A stretch of 64,000 bases of DNA, from contig NC_079486.1 of NCBI RefSeq assembly GCF_026230105.1, forward strand, positions 4,526,001-4,590,000. Reading direction: 5' to 3'. Shown here piece by piece: positions 21,935-33,559 of the stretch (the first letter of the stretch is position 1; the number at the start of each line of letters is the position of its first letter). The notes beneath the pieces are model-generated. The model was not told where the DNA came from, did not search any database, and saw nothing but the letters and a program-made list of their open reading frames with translations. The DNA is from Diorhabda sublineata. Taxonomy: Eukaryota > Arthropoda > Insecta > Coleoptera > Chrysomelidae. A program made the position numbers and the translations under genes.

Positions 21935-22190
21935 TTATGATTATTATACAATTATTACAAATACCAAAAACAGTTGATATCTTATGAATCACCTCTTCCT
22001 GTTGTATCTTTCGACCAAATGGATCAAATTGCATATTTTTTTCAATGCCTTTAGTGAGTTACTAATTCAATCAACTAACCATCTGAAATAAAATTATAAG
22101 GGGCAATATCTTTTGTTTTGTATAAAACACGTAGAAACTACAGATTATCGAAATAGGCGTCATACAGTGTAATAGTGGTATTTTTGCTGG
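21935..22190 (-). repeat. Repeat B, copy 3
   Basis: Inverse match to 13190-13430, including ATTACAAATACCAAAAACAG and the TTTTGTATAAAACAC word at the far end. The mariner fragment cuts its other side. Confidence 0.65.
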
Positions 22191-22218
22191 TATTTTTGGT
22201 CCACAGATTAGACTTTTA

Positions 22219-22610
22219 ATGAAAGACAACGATTTCATTCATTCAATGAATGATTTAGAAGCAGAAGCTTGGAAATCTTCTGTTGCTGTTGTAAAAAATA
22301 TTTTAGGAAATCAGAAGGCCGAAAATTACAAAGAATTAGTTCATAAGCTCTTAATTGGTTTTAAAAATCTTGGATGTAATATGAGCATTAAAATACAGTA
22401 TCTGAACAATCATTTAGACAAGTTACCTGAAAATCTTGGAGCGTATAGCTAAGAACAAAGAGAACGTTACCATCAAGATTTAAAGGTGATGGAAGATAGA
22501 TACCAAGGTCGCTGGGATGAGCATATGATGGCAAATTACTGTTAGAGTATTACACGGGAATGTACTGAAGACATCCACCGGAAAATATCTAAAAAGAGGT
22601 GCTTCTAACC
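22219..22610 (+). pseudogene. Fragment of a repeat-encoded protein of unknown family
   Basis: An open frame (22219-22452) then a stop, continuing in frame to about 22605: DLEAEAWKSSVAVVKNILGN, CNMSIKIQYLNNHLDKLPEN, and after the stop RYHQDLKVMEDRYQGRWDEH. I remember near-identical words (LGCNMSLK-HFL-SHLDFFPENLG; RFHQDI-ME-RYQGRW) from multi-copy uncharacterised proteins in insect and cnidarian genomes, which suggests the C-terminal part of a transposon protein. I cannot name the superfamily. It is a single truncated copy here. Confidence 0.55.
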
Positions 22611-25320
22611 TGTAAAATATTGAGTAATATAATGTATTTAAATGTTTTGAATTAAATGTTCTTTTTTTTTAATAAACTTATTAAGTGTTTTTTGATTTAT
22701 TTACCCTTGCGAAATCTCGAAAACCACACGTAGCATTAAAAAAGTAAGTATCAATTTAGTAGCAGCCGGGTACTCTCAAAGCTCTGGGCAGGTTCTGAAT
22801 ATTTTTTTAGACATTTCAGTGGGAGAGTTTAAAAGATTACAATAATAAGATGTTATTTACTTTGCACTATTACCGTAAATAGCACAAATTTATATGCACG
22901 CGTCTAATGCATCTTTGTTTTTTTGAAAAAAAAAACATAACATTGAATTTTCTCCAGAATCATGTGAAAGCTATGAAATGATTAAGTGAATTGTTCATGT
23001 TTCAGTAAATTGTGTATAATATTAAAAAGGAGAAGATCAAGATGTGATTTGCTGTAGTATTAGAAATCGAATATGACTCTCAAAGAGGTACTTAACTTCG
23101 TTAAATTTTCACATTCTGCAGTATTTTCAGATTATTTAGCTAAGAACTGTGCTTTCAAATTGACTAAACAATTTGTACACCTAATCTTTTCTTTGTAATT
23201 TTCTTAGCTACGATTTAATCCTATATGGGTATTCAAATTTCATAGATCCAATAATTGAGTCGCAATTCAGTTGTTCCATTCAATTTTATTATGAAAAGTT
23301 TAACGAAGTTTCATTAAAAAAGGACATTAATTATGAAGTAAATGAAAATTTCGTCTAGAGCGACTGTTTTAAGGTTCTTTTGAAAAATTTTATTTGTCCA
23401 ACGTGCCTGTTAACAAGATACAAAAGAATGCCTCTCTCGTCACAAAATATTATGTAACCAGTGAGCACATTTTTTGTTATTGAAATAAAGTGAAAGCATG
23501 AAAAATTTGAGGGAAATGAGCTGAAATATCCTATATTTACCTATTCTATATGTACAAATTCTTTTATTTGTACATTAGTTTTCTTTGAAATTCATAAATT
23601 TTACAAAGAGGTACTAGAAATAAGCAACAATTTTTGTTGTCAATGTGATATCATGATGTATTAAAAGTATTAAAAAAAACTTTCATTACCTCATTACCGT
23701 ACGCTATGTTTTACACTATATGTGAAAAAGCTATCTGCAAGATGGGTATCTTGATGCCGATTGACAGCACACTTGCAATGAAAAACCAAACGAAATTTCA
23801 ATTTGATACCAGTTGACAAAATGCACTTTGGCAGAGAGAACGATAACAATAATAAAAAATTACCGCGTTTGTTCAAGAAAACCGTTTCCATCTTAACTAT
23901 GCACCTGTTTATTCTTGTTACAAGTATTCTATGAATTTTTTGAAACCTGGTGAATTACTTGAACAGCCAAATGGTCGACGACATCCACAGCTGTACCCGC
24001 CTTTGCGCAATTCCGCATAGAGAACACACTCTAAAATTTCTTTGGTCCGTCGAGCCATTTTGTATTATTTTTTGGTTTAATTCATAAATCTAACACCATG
24101 CGCTATAGATAGCGGACACAGAAAAAGCGAACGCCCCGTCAAAATCTTTCAACACAAAAAATATACCAATTCCAGGCCAACAAAAGAAAAACGCTTCTGC
24201 TTCAGGACCATTTATGATACAAACCATATTCCACACAAAGATTCTCCTATCACCACCACAAACAAATCAGAACGAACTACTTTTTTTTAGTTAAATGTTG
24301 AAGTGGATATTGATTTTTTTGTAATTATGTCAAAAATTCATCTTTTAATCTGGCGAACATAAAAAAAAGAATCAAAGACCAAGGCGAAAGAAGTTATTGG
24401 AAGCCATATGGATTTTTTGAGTTTGAAGAGTTGGAGCATCAGATACATTTAAACTGTTCGTAATAAATGTGTTTCTTAACGTTCTATGGTTTTTGGAACA
24501 ATTTATAAATTGAAGTATTTTTCGAACAATATTCGACTCAAATCTATCAATATTATTGTATGTTCAGATTTCTCATTATTTTAATTTTTTTGCCAAATTA
24601 CGTTGAAAAAACCAATTAAAAAGGATAGAGAAAATGGAAGTGATGTTTCTTTAACACCACCAGAAATTAGAGAAGCTGCCAATATTTGTTAAACTAATAC
24701 ATAGATTATGGAGACATTATACGATTATTATAATTTTTGATAACTATGTACTTTGCTTAAGTGAACAATAATATTTTGCATTAAATATTTGTTGGAATAA
24801 AATAATAGTGTTTCTAATAATGTAACAAAAGTTTCCAACAAAAATATTCAGTGGATAAAGTATAGTATTCTATTCGCTTAAAATTATGCACTCGGTCATT
24901 TACGCTTCACTTCCCCTCGGGAATAAAAACCTTTATTTTACACTCGTGAATAATATACTATTATATATCTATTTCCTTCGAGATAACACTTCGTGACAAT
25001 TATTTCTAGAAGTCTATGGACCCTATACTATTGTCAATAGGAAAATCATTCAATTTCTTGTCAACAAAGGCCTTAATTTCTACGAAGGTTTGCTGTTTAG
25101 TCCCCCTTTTCTGTTATCAAAAGTGCAGTACTGATTTTGATATCTACATCTTAGAAGTAGACTTTTCGAACGCGCAATTTCAATTAAGTATTTTGATTTA
25201 TTTATACTTATTTTAAGATTTTTTCTTTACTATATGTAAAGATAAAAAATTCAGAATATATTTTTCTGTAAAGGGAATTCTAAGAAAGTATTGTCATTAA
25301 AACTTAGCAACTTCTAAAGG
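22611..25320. other. Long stretch without a recognisable gene
   Basis: AT-rich. The only item of note is a short minus-strand frame described separately (23918-24058). A fragment near 24600-24690 reads as a 30-codon hydrophilic frame and is not recognised. No internal repeats were noticed. Confidence 0.35.
23918..24058 (-). CDS. Small ORF, Cys-containing, doubtful
   Basis: A 46-codon frame from ATG at 24056-24058 to TAA at 23918-23920, basic at the start (MARRTKE) with a cluster YSCGCRRPFGC in the middle. No signal peptide. It is slightly GC-richer than its surroundings. It could be an exon or transposon remnant. There is no evidence for expression and I would not trust it as a gene without it. 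Confidence 0.15.
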   Translation of the reverse strand: MARRTKEILECVLYAELRKGGYSCGCRRPFGCSSNSPGFKKFIEYL

Positions 25321-25324
25321 AAAA

Positions 25325-25720
25325 TGATACGAAGAATATTTGGACCCTAAAAGTTAGGTGACGGACAATATAGAATTCTTGTTAACTCTCAAATTAAAGA
25401 AAGCTTGAATGAAGAAACTATCACCAGAATGATAAAATCGCATCGAATACTACGATTGCTAAAACGAATGAAAATTAGTAGTTGAGTTGAGTGGATAAGT
25501 GAATGGAAGCCCTTAGGAAAGTGGCTCAGAGGAAGAACAAAAAGCCAATGGAAAGGTAAAATAGCAAATGATAATACACAGGATAGAAAAAAATGAAGAA
25601 AAATAGTGACCGAAGCCAAAACAAGCAATGAACTAATTTTAAAAGAAAACGTGGATTGACTAACCACAAGAAACGAGTCAAAGAGCACTTTGCCAGCTAA
25701 ATTGTGAGCCATGGGCCATG
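25325..25720 (+). pseudogene. LINE C-terminal relic
   Basis: The plus strand reads RRIFGP, then NEETITRMIKSHRILRLLKR and, after stops, a basic tail with IVTEAKTSNEL-like text. This follows the C-terminal pattern of insect non-LTR ORF2 proteins (RKIFGP..., I--IK--RL-WLGH---RM, then a W-----EAK ending). The His of the LGH motif has been lost. It is isolated, and no RT lies upstream. Confidence 0.5.
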
Positions 25721-26199
25721 AAACACCAAAGTAGATTAAGCACCAAACTGTACTAACTCTAATATATTTCGAGCTTTAGAATACTTATGTATTCATAGTC
25801 TGGGACTGAAAATATGGTCAAGTACAATATAAGAAGTATGTATAAATGTATAACAATAATAAAATTTACTTGCAATAATCAATTAATATTTCCCTCCCGC
25901 CCGGTGACAATCAATAGGTTCTATTTATCAGGAATTGGTATTGATCTGATAATCAGGTCCAGAGAAGGAGCTGCATTTACCCGATTCGTCATTTGTTTTT
26001 ACCCGATTGCGAGAGGGTAATGTGTTTGTCAGTCTATGTATTTACTTAAGTAAAAGCTCGTGACTAAAATTTTTTTGGCGAGAACGTTTATGAAAAAATA
26101 TAAGATAGGCAACATTGCTATGTAACTGTATTCATTTATGCTTTTGTTTTATCTAGCATGGAATGTTTGAATGAAATTATATCAAATACTAGTTTTATT
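25721..26199. other. No gene seen
   Basis: Nothing recognisable except a short segment at 26075-26135 (GAGAACGTTTATGAAAAAAT and following) that recurs at 39580-39635, just left of the nested P-type element. Confidence 0.45.
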
Positions 26200-26860
26200 T
26201 GAAATTACAAATTTACTATAGACATGTACCAACAAATCTTCGATACGACGTTTCGTGCCTTCACGAGGCAAACATATAGGTTTTTAATGAGGATATGCTT
26301 ATTTGTTATAATAATTAGACAATTTAAGTCAAAAACAAGATGAAAGTAATGTGAAGAAGAGCCATGATGAGGAAAATGATGCTGAAAACAAAAAACAAGA
26401 AACAGAAAAGTCAAAAGTGTAAAATGAAGACAACAAGGAACAAGAAATAAGGAAATCATAAAGATAAAAGTCGGGATTGCTTAGGCCGTGACTTAATGAA
26501 AGTTACAACCTTCACTTCATAGCACGAGCACCATCAGTCGTTCGTCCAATCCTGTTAATCCGTTTTATTTCGTTATCTGTAATTAAATCATCGAGATATT
26601 TAAAAGTCATTTCTCCTGTTGGTTTTGACGATAAAGACTTGCAACAAAGCAGTTCTTCTTTAATGCTTTCATTGGGATCGAACATAACAAACGCTAATAG
26701 ATTAGCCTGGCCAGCAACTTCAGTACTTTCATCAAGTTGAAGTTTGTTTTAATACTGTAACTGTCAATTTGAACAATTTTTTTTGTTTCCTTGTAAATGA
26801 AACTTCAAATTCTACCCTACAGAGTGTTCTGTTCCTTTTTTAGCTATCAATAACGATAGG
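26200..26860 (-). pseudogene. hAT-type (ZBED5/SCAND3-like) transposase fragment, copy 1
   Basis: On the minus strand from about 26760: LQLDESTEVAGQANLLAFVM with the first catalytic Asp, KEELLCCKSLSSKPTGEM, then RTTDGARAMK with the second. These are the conserved blocks of hAT-derived ZBED5/FAM200-like proteins. The frame then stops at TGA. A Glu/Lys-rich segment at 26330-26460 is shared with the other two copies (29.5-30.2 and 62.24-62.77 kb). The RW motif and dimerisation domain are missing. Confidence 0.7.
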
Positions 26861-27439
26861 CGATATGATGCAATTGTAGCTTGTCTATTTTTCTCGCCAG
26901 AAATTGATGTTTTCATTATTGAGTTTGACTTTAAGAATTCTTTTTCTTTGTACTGAAAGAAATACATGTTTTTTTTTGTGAAAAGTCTTCACAGTTTTGA
27001 AGGTTTCATACTCTCATCAGCAAATACTTCGAAACATAAAACACACTGTGCCAATAACCACAAAAACCATATTTCAAATAATCAGCAATGTACTTACGGT
27101 TCGGTTTTGCCTTCTTATGGACTTCTTTTAAAAATTCTTAACTAGCCTAACAAAAATAAGTTTTGCATTGAGATGTTTAGTATTATAAATTATTAATAAA
27201 TGAATTTTGTCTTTCACTTGTTTTTAAATAAGAACTTTTAAGGCACTTACCACTTAACCAATCTAATCACTTTGTACAAATTAAACATTATATGTGCAAA
27301 TAGAACAAAACGAGTAATGGAGAAATGTCCTGAAAAGTTTTGATTGTATGTGACTTGGTTGAGATATTGTAGATTATAATGGAGACTATCTAAAACGTTC
27401 AAATACGTTTGAAATGTAAACGAAAATGATTTCTTTCTG
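26861..27439. other. Mostly unassigned, short repeat A-like piece
   Basis: No coding sequence recognised. The stretch 27290-27400 (CGAGTAATGGAGAAATGTCC) resembles the repeat A segment at 12310-12360 and 38020-38050. Confidence 0.4.
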
Positions 27440-27710
27440 AACTTGATTGAATTAGTAACTCACTAAAGGTATTCAACAAAATATGTAATTTTATCCATTT
27501 GGTCGAAAGATAGAAAAAACTACAGGAAGAGGTGATTTATAAGATATTAACTGTTTTTGGTATTTGTAATAACTGCAAATTATCAAAGGATTATTTCTTA
27601 AAGGAAAGACTATCATTACTCTGACTGAATTAGAACAACTTTCAAATTCAGTGGTAAGTTCAATAATTACTCATCTTGTACTGGATACTGTGAACAATTT
27701 GAAATTAATA
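27440..27710 (+). repeat. Repeat B, copy 4
   Basis: Same orientation as copy 1: GAATTAGTAACTCACTAAAG through AACTGTTTTTGGTATTTGTA to ACTCATCTTGTACTGGATAC. A small insertion (GAAAAAACTA) near 27510 distinguishes it from copy 1. Confidence 0.7.
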
Positions 27711-27779
27711 TTATTATAATTATTTTCTAGTTTATGCTCTTTGAAAAATAGCAAATGAATGCTCTAAAATTTTTTCGAT

Positions 27780-28020
27780 AATAATATAATGGGATAATGG
27801 GCTTTTGTTACTTGCCATTTTTTACATTATTAAGAGAAGTTAGTTTGAAATTAGAATTTTCTCTACATAGAAAAATTGTTTTTGACTTTGTATAATAGTG
27901 TTCGTTTCTATTAATGATCTTCACACAATGTTTTTGTAATCCATTTACTTAACACAATTTATCTGTCTTGATTAAACTTTTAATGAATATGTAACTAACT
28001 CCTAATTTTAATATACGGAC
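27780..28020 (-). repeat. Repeat C, copy 1
   Basis: Inverse match to 36780-37030: the text around GTTCGTTTCTATTAATGATC and TAATCCATTTACTTAACACA is shared. No coding content recognised. Confidence 0.6.
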
Positions 28021-28099
28021 AAAAATAATTATTGAAAAATGTGAAGTTATTTCGGTTTTCTAGAAAATCCGAGTGTGTCTGATTTTCTATAGAAATTTT

Positions 28100-29000
28100 A
28101 AAACTTTTCAGGTCGGTCTGGTGAAAACATCCAAAGCGACTAACATGGACTTTTAAATATAGTTACAGAATTTTTGATGCCATTGAATTTAAAGAATATT
28201 TGTCAGGTTTTGATTTACAAACGCTTTTGAAAATTTTTAAAGATTTATACATCATAGAAATGCATAACTCAATAAATAACTTAATATTAATGATGATGCA
28301 AGAGCCAGGAAATGTAGAAAAAGTGAGAAAATTCGTTGATTTAAGTCCAAATTCAGAATCAAATAACAATACTGAAGTGAATGTAGTGGAAAAGTCAGTC
28401 CTTCATCAAGTGGATTTGAGGATAACTTGGCGAATGAAGAGGTAAGATGAAAATACCAATTTTAAATATAGTAATTTCTAAATGTTTCTGTAGGAAAATG
28501 TTTCATCTGGTGTTCTAAAATCATTTAGATTGTGTAAATCATACTCATCAACATGCATATTTATTGCATATTCCGTATTTTATAACATGTCTGAAAGAGC
28601 CGCTTCACTAAATTTCCCTAAATTGAATTATTACACAAATTTGAAACTTTAAGTGATTCCAAGAGTGAGACTAACTCTTGTAACCAACATGAAGAATGTT
28701 CTAATAATATCACTGGTATCGAGGTTCCATTGAAAAAACAGGAAACTAACATGAATACTGATGAATTACCCGAAGCAAGGTACCTATTGAGTACTTCATT
28801 CTGCAAGGACTTTGTGGTAGCAAAAAACTAATTTAGTAAAAAATGCCTTGGATTCATTCATGAAAGAGGGGACAGATTTTTCAAATTTGAATTCTTCAAA
28901 AACATTTTTTAACCATCCCATCACCCAAGAGCTTTTTATATTTCCCGTTCCCTATCATATGGTTCAGATAGTTAGTAATGTTATTGAGTAGAGATATTTA
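28100..29000 (+). pseudogene. P-element/THAP9-like fragment, 5' and middle parts
   Basis: 28160-28515 carries a broken frame (LKIFKDLYIIEMHNSINNLI, then an acidic Asn-rich stretch) shared with 18.2-18.5 kb. 28590-28740 carries ETLSDSKSETNSCNQHEEC, shared with the right Polinton flank at 57850. 28750-29000 gives MNTDELPEARYLLSTSFCKD and later FFNHPITQELF. The order agrees with the nested copy at 57.8-61.7 kb, but the segment containing the ELRSF and WDEI catalytic text is missing, so this is an internally deleted copy. Confidence 0.6.
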
Positions 29001-29039
29001 GAGGAGTTAGTAAGATTTCAAGATAATGAAGGACCTAGA

Positions 29040-29345
29040 GCATATGATTTGTTGGGGTTTATTTAACAGATACCAAATTTTAAATTGTCCACAAAATCCA
29101 GTACAAGATTAGTACTTATTGAACCTACAATTGCATTTGAAAGTTATTCTAATTCACTCAGAGTAATGATAAACTTTCCTTCAAGAAATAATCCATTGAT
29201 GATTTGCAGTTATTACAAATACCAAAAACAGTTATGAATCACCTTTTCCTGTTTTTGAAAATATTTTTTTGTTTTGTACAAAACACATAGAGACTAACAG
29301 AGAACATCGAAACAGGCGTCAGACAGTGTAATAGTGAGTGTGGTA
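29040..29345 (-). repeat. Repeat B, copy 5
   Basis: Inverse match to copies 1 and 4, including ATTACAAATACCAAAAACAG and the TTTTGTACAAAACACATAGA word. It adjoins the P-type fragment, as copy 2 does at 16.1-16.2 kb, which suggests that B and the P-type text belong together. Confidence 0.65.
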
Positions 29346-29499
29346 GTAGTAGTAGTACAAGTCTTGGATTTCTCAAAGTGAATATTCTTCTTATCTTCAT
29401 AGCATCTTTTGAGCACTTTTACTTTTGTGATATGCTCGTTCAACAAATTATCAGCATCTGTCTGTATGCTCATTCATATTTCAAATGATAAGCATTCTC

Positions 29500-30060
29500 A
29501 TCTCTTATTCGAACTTATTCTTAAAGTCACTCAGTAATGAAAACATCAATTTCTGGTGAGCAAAATAGACAAGCTACAATTGCATCATATCGACTATCCT
29601 TATTGTTAGCTAAAAATGGAACAGCTCACTCTGTAGGGTAGAATTATATTTTACCATCAGTCCAAATAATATCTGAAGTTTTCTTCACTGAAAAGGAATT
29701 GAAAAAATTGGTCAAATTCACAGTTACAGTTTTAAAACAAACTTTTCACTTCAACTTGATGAAAGTACTGAAATTGCCTGCCAGGGTAATCTATTAGCCT
29801 TTGTTAGATTTGGACTGACGAATGATGGTGCGCGTGCTATCAAGTGAAGGTTGTAAATTTCATAACTCACGGCCTAAGCGATCCCAACTATCGCCATTAT
29901 GTGAGATGAAATGGGAAGTGAGCACAAAGCATTCCTGCTTCATTGTGAAGTATGGTGGCTTTCAAGAGGTGAAGTGCTGTCAAGATTGTTTAAGCTTCTT
30001 GATGAGTTAAGATTGTTTTTGTTGGAAAATCATAATAGGTCAGAATGTTTTCTTTTTGAT
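29500..30060 (+). pseudogene. hAT-type (ZBED5/SCAND3-like) transposase fragment, copy 2
   Basis: Broken frames in order. Near 29520 comes the start of the catalytic fold, then a DESTEIACQ-like block near 29755-29780 with the first Asp. GLTNDGARAIK near 29815 has the second catalytic Asp and is followed by a stop. The frame at 29911-30192 begins MGSEHKAFLLHCEVWWLSRG, where the family consensus has EVRWLSRG (Arg replaced by Trp). RLFKLLDELRLFL follows. The C-terminal dimerisation region is absent and the frame runs into unrelated Ser/Phe-rich sequence at about 30065. Confidence 0.72.
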
Positions 30061-30600
30061 TTCCTTATTTCCTGTTCCTTGTTATCTTCAACATTATTTC
30101 ACACTTCTCACTTTATTGTTCCTTGTTCTTTGTTTTCAACATCATTCTCCTCATCGTGGCTTTTCTTTACATTACTTTCATCTTGTTTTTGACATCTGCT
30201 TTCTTCATTATTTTTTAATACCCGAGTTATTATTTTTATATTATTTCAATTTATTTCGATTTTATTCCAGAGCCGATATCCATTCGAGTATCCTATTGTC
30301 TGAAGTTTTTTATTTCTCTTGTAAAATTCTTTTTTAAATTTTTGGCATAAGCAATACACTTGGGCTACATAGTTTTGGTGGTTTACCCTCAATAGACTTT
30401 TCCATTAAGTTATATTTGCTGGAGTTTAATCAAGAATACTACCTCATTTTGCATTTATTCTTTTTTCCCTTTACTCATATATTCTTCCCCATTTTCTGAT
30501 CTTAATTAATGAATTTTTGTATCAAATTTGGTTACTACTATACAATACTACTCGGTATTCGGGTTTTAACCACGTCCATAAGTCTATATGCTTTTAAAGT
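30061..30600. other. Repeat tail, then unassigned sequence
   Basis: 30061-30200 is the inverted Lys/Glu-rich segment shared with 26330-26460 and 62470-62570. 30200-30600 is AT-rich without a recognisable gene. Confidence 0.45.
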
Positions 30601-30658
30601 TATTCCACTTATTTTACAGTTTCCAGAAAAGACTTTTTTGTTTTAAGGGGAGGAACAT

Positions 30659-31470
30659 ATGAACGAGAGCTTCTACGAGAAAATGATATCACTTCAAGAA
30701 TTCAAAAACGTCGGTCTCTACGTGTATTGCGACTCTTGCGACAAGTATAGATACCTGCCCGATGTGAAAGAACCCCTGGATCTATCTGAAAATTGGTATT
30801 GTTGGATGAATCCAGATGGAAATATTATGGTATCCATGGTAGCCAGTTATGGTGGAAGATGGTCCAGATATCGAGAATCGAGATATTTTTGGTAATTTTT
30901 ATATTCCTAAAACGACACAAGGTATTCGATCTATGGAGTTAGTCGCACTGTGTATTTACGGATAACGATTATTTTCAGACGCACTACCACATGACATTTT
31001 TTCGATTCCGACGCGATGACTAGATCTTGGGTCAAAGCCGAAAATTTGAAATCTTTCTTGAAAAATATCGACGATAACCTTGTGCTGAACGATAAATTCA
31101 ATAAACTCAAACTCAGGATGGACGTAAATGTCAAACAGGCTAAAGGAGCCGTCGAAATGAAGCTGCTCGACAGACTAAAAATGGACAGCTTCATATATAG
31201 ATATGCGAAATTTTCGAGAAAGACGAAGCGACAGAGATACGAGAGTGAGAATGGCGGCGGTAAACAGAAGAAACGCGCAAAGTTGGGAGAATCTTCGGCG
31301 GAAAACTATGAAGAACAAGGAGAAGAAGAGCAAGAGTAGAGTAGGATGAAGAAAAGAAGGAGGACAAAATATAAGGAGAATAGCAGAAAGATACTTTTGA
31401 GTGATGGTGTCGTGATTTCAAGGAAAAATTTTGGTCGTAATTGAAATTTTCGTTCTAATTTACATATTAC
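30659..31470 (+). pseudogene. ZCWPW-like gene relic (CW zinc finger + PWWP)
   Basis: From ATG 30659: LYVYCDSCDKYRYLPDVKEP and LSENWYCWMNPD form a CW-type zinc finger with three of its four Cys. The W of the usual KWR is Tyr, and the segment with the fourth Cys is gone. After a +1 shift the frame reads YPW, a TAG at 30840-30842, then PVMVEDGPDIENRDIF: a PWWP domain whose second Trp codon became a stop. A GT-AG intron (30892-30978) follows. The next exon gives THYHMTFF, a one-base shift, then DSDAMTRSWVKAENLKSFL (PWWP C-terminal half), a helical stretch and a Glu-rich tail ending near 31337. The CW and PWWP order is that of ZCWPW histone-methylation readers. A retained intron argues against a processed copy. 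Confidence 0.7.
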
Positions 31471-32229
31471 AGAGGAAAAATCTATATTTAGTAGAATAGT
31501 CTGGAATACAGTTCTCACCTCATCAACATTACTACATTACTGGGGCGAGGCATGTAGGCCACAGCTTGGGTTTTGTCGGGGGATTTCAGTATTTTATTAT
31601 GCTCAACGATATGCCGAAGAAATGGAACCCGAGCTAGGAACATTCTCTGGCCCACAGATCATCCGTTTCAGACTTGGATACCCAATGTTAATTTTTTAAA
31701 CAGTTTTTAGCGCCCCCAAGTTACAATAAGAATGAACTAAACGAAAAAAAAGCTGGCTTATGTGAGTGTGTTTTTTCTTATTTTTTTATTTAGTAGGAAT
31801 ATTGGGAATTAAAAAATTGTATAATTTTCAGGTAAGTGAAAAATTATTTATTCGGAGATTTCAGAATTTCAGAAAACAATTATGCTTTTTTCAGAGTATT
31901 GCCGAAATGTTAGTTTTATATCCACATAAATAATTTTTCACTTTACTGAAAAATTCACAATGTTTATGTAATTCACATATCCAAAAGAAACGAATAATGT
32001 TCTATGAAATATTTATTTGAAAATAAATTAAAATTACAAAATAATATTCACAAAATGTGTTATGCAGAGCAGCCACATGCTAGCATCGATATTGATTGGT
32101 TGTATCATCGATTAGACAGATCAATTCATTAGCGCCAACTACCTTGTCTAAGAAGTAAACAAAACTCTGTTTCAGATCTCTCATTTGAGTGCCACATCTT
32201 GCTTTGGCTTCTCTGACTCGCATCTCTCA
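31471..32229. other. No gene seen
   Basis: AT-rich except for a short GC-richer part at 31530-31680. No family recognised. The hAT relic on the plus strand begins after this stretch. Confidence 0.35.
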
Positions 32230-33215
32230 ACGCTTCATTGTTGAGAAAAATTCGCGGAGCCGATATTTTCGAAAACTTTAAAGAAGTATGTAATAAATTA
32301 CAATTGATTGTCAGTAATTTAGTCAGTGTCTGCACCGATGGCGCACCTTCCATGAGAGGCAAAAAATAAGGATTCGTTGCTTTGTTAAAAAAGGAAAACT
32401 TGAAAAAATTGATATAATTTCACTGCATTTTGCATCAGCAAAATCTTTCTACCACTTTGCAAGACACTCTGGATAGAACCATTGTCATTGTCAACTATAT
32501 TCATAGATAAAGGATAGTGTACTATATTCGCGTAAATGCAATGCGTCGTCGTGAATTTCGGCAGATGCTCTCTTTAGATGAGGAAACGTATAGTATTGAC
32601 CTACCATACTACTGCAAGGTTCGCTGGCTATCAACAGGTCAGGTTTTGATAAAAGTTTTGTCTTTACGACGACAAACTTTTATCAAGAACAAGGAAAACA
32701 TTGTGATCTATCAGATGAAGTATTTCTCAGAAACCTTGCCTGCCAGGTGAATCGAGGTATATTTATGAAATGTGGCAAAAGATCCAAAGGTTTAGAAAAA
32801 ATTTTTCTTTTTTTAAAATATTGCTTTGTCGATCGGAAATATCTGCACAACACTTCCCGGAGCTAGCTAAAATGTTAACTGAGCAGAACTGTGAAAATAA
32901 AATATTCGGTCAATATGTAGGTGTCTTGGATTTTTTAAGAGAAGAGTATACTAATAGATTTTCTGCTATGTAATTGCAACATTTAATAGATATATCCGAG
33001 GCTCCTGCAGAACTACAAATGAAGATAGTAGAAATCTGGAAAAATGCTGTTGAATATCTATGCCTTCGAGAACATGCTCGCCGTTTACTTTCCTGCTTCG
33101 GAAGTACCCTCAGTTGCGAGAAAACATTTTCTCTCATGTCAAAAATAAAAACAAATTTAAGAACACAAATTACAGATGCACATTTAGAGGATCAATTAAA
33201 GCTGTGTGTTACGTA
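32230..33215 (+). pseudogene. hAT transposase relic (GTF2IRD2/FAM200-like), second family
   Basis: The plus strand reads IRGADIFENFKEVCNK and LVSVCTDGAPSMRGKK (catalytic TDGA), then a TAA. It continues with GFVALLKKENLKKLI and a degraded CxxH-type block. The frame 32517-32750 has DLPYYCKVRWLSTGQVLIKV, the RW-containing motif of hAT proteins. After several stops, 32974-33216 carries CFGSTLSCEKTFSLMSKIKT and LEDQLKLCVT, the hAT C-terminal dimerisation domain. The N-terminal BED finger and first catalytic Asp are missing. Motif spelling differs from the hAT copies at 26, 29 and 62 kb, so it is a different family. Confidence 0.75.
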
Positions 33216-33559
33216 GCTTGATCCAAATATACAATTATTGCCAAACAAAAAACAAAGCCAAATAAGTCACTAACTTAAAAAAAAGCGATTTCTTAATCTA
33301 GAACGCAGACTAAATAATAACGATGCTTATAAACAATTATATAGTGATTTTATTTATGAGTATATTCAATTGGAGCACTTGTCTAAAGAAAGCATATCAG
33401 AAAGTGACACATATTCAGATTATTATATGAGCCATCACGGTATTTACTAAGAAGACGCTATCACCACTTCTTTAATAGTTGTTTTTGACGCGTCGTTGCC
33501 CAGCTGGACGGGTTTTTCGTTAAACAATATATTAATGGTTGGACCAACTATCCAACAAA
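33216..33559. other. No gene seen
   Basis: The tail of the hAT relic may extend to about 33270. The rest, up to the BEL/Pao text, is not recognised. Confidence 0.4.

Noticed and set aside
25389..25712. Hydrophobic 107-codon minus-strand frame that could suggest a membrane protein
   Set aside because: It is the antisense of a LINE C-terminal relic whose plus-strand reading has recognisable motifs.
30056..30337. Ser/Phe/Leu-rich plus-strand frames after hAT copy 2
   Set aside because: Antisense of the Glu/Lys-rich repeat segment shared with 26.4 and 62.5 kb; composition reflects that repeat.
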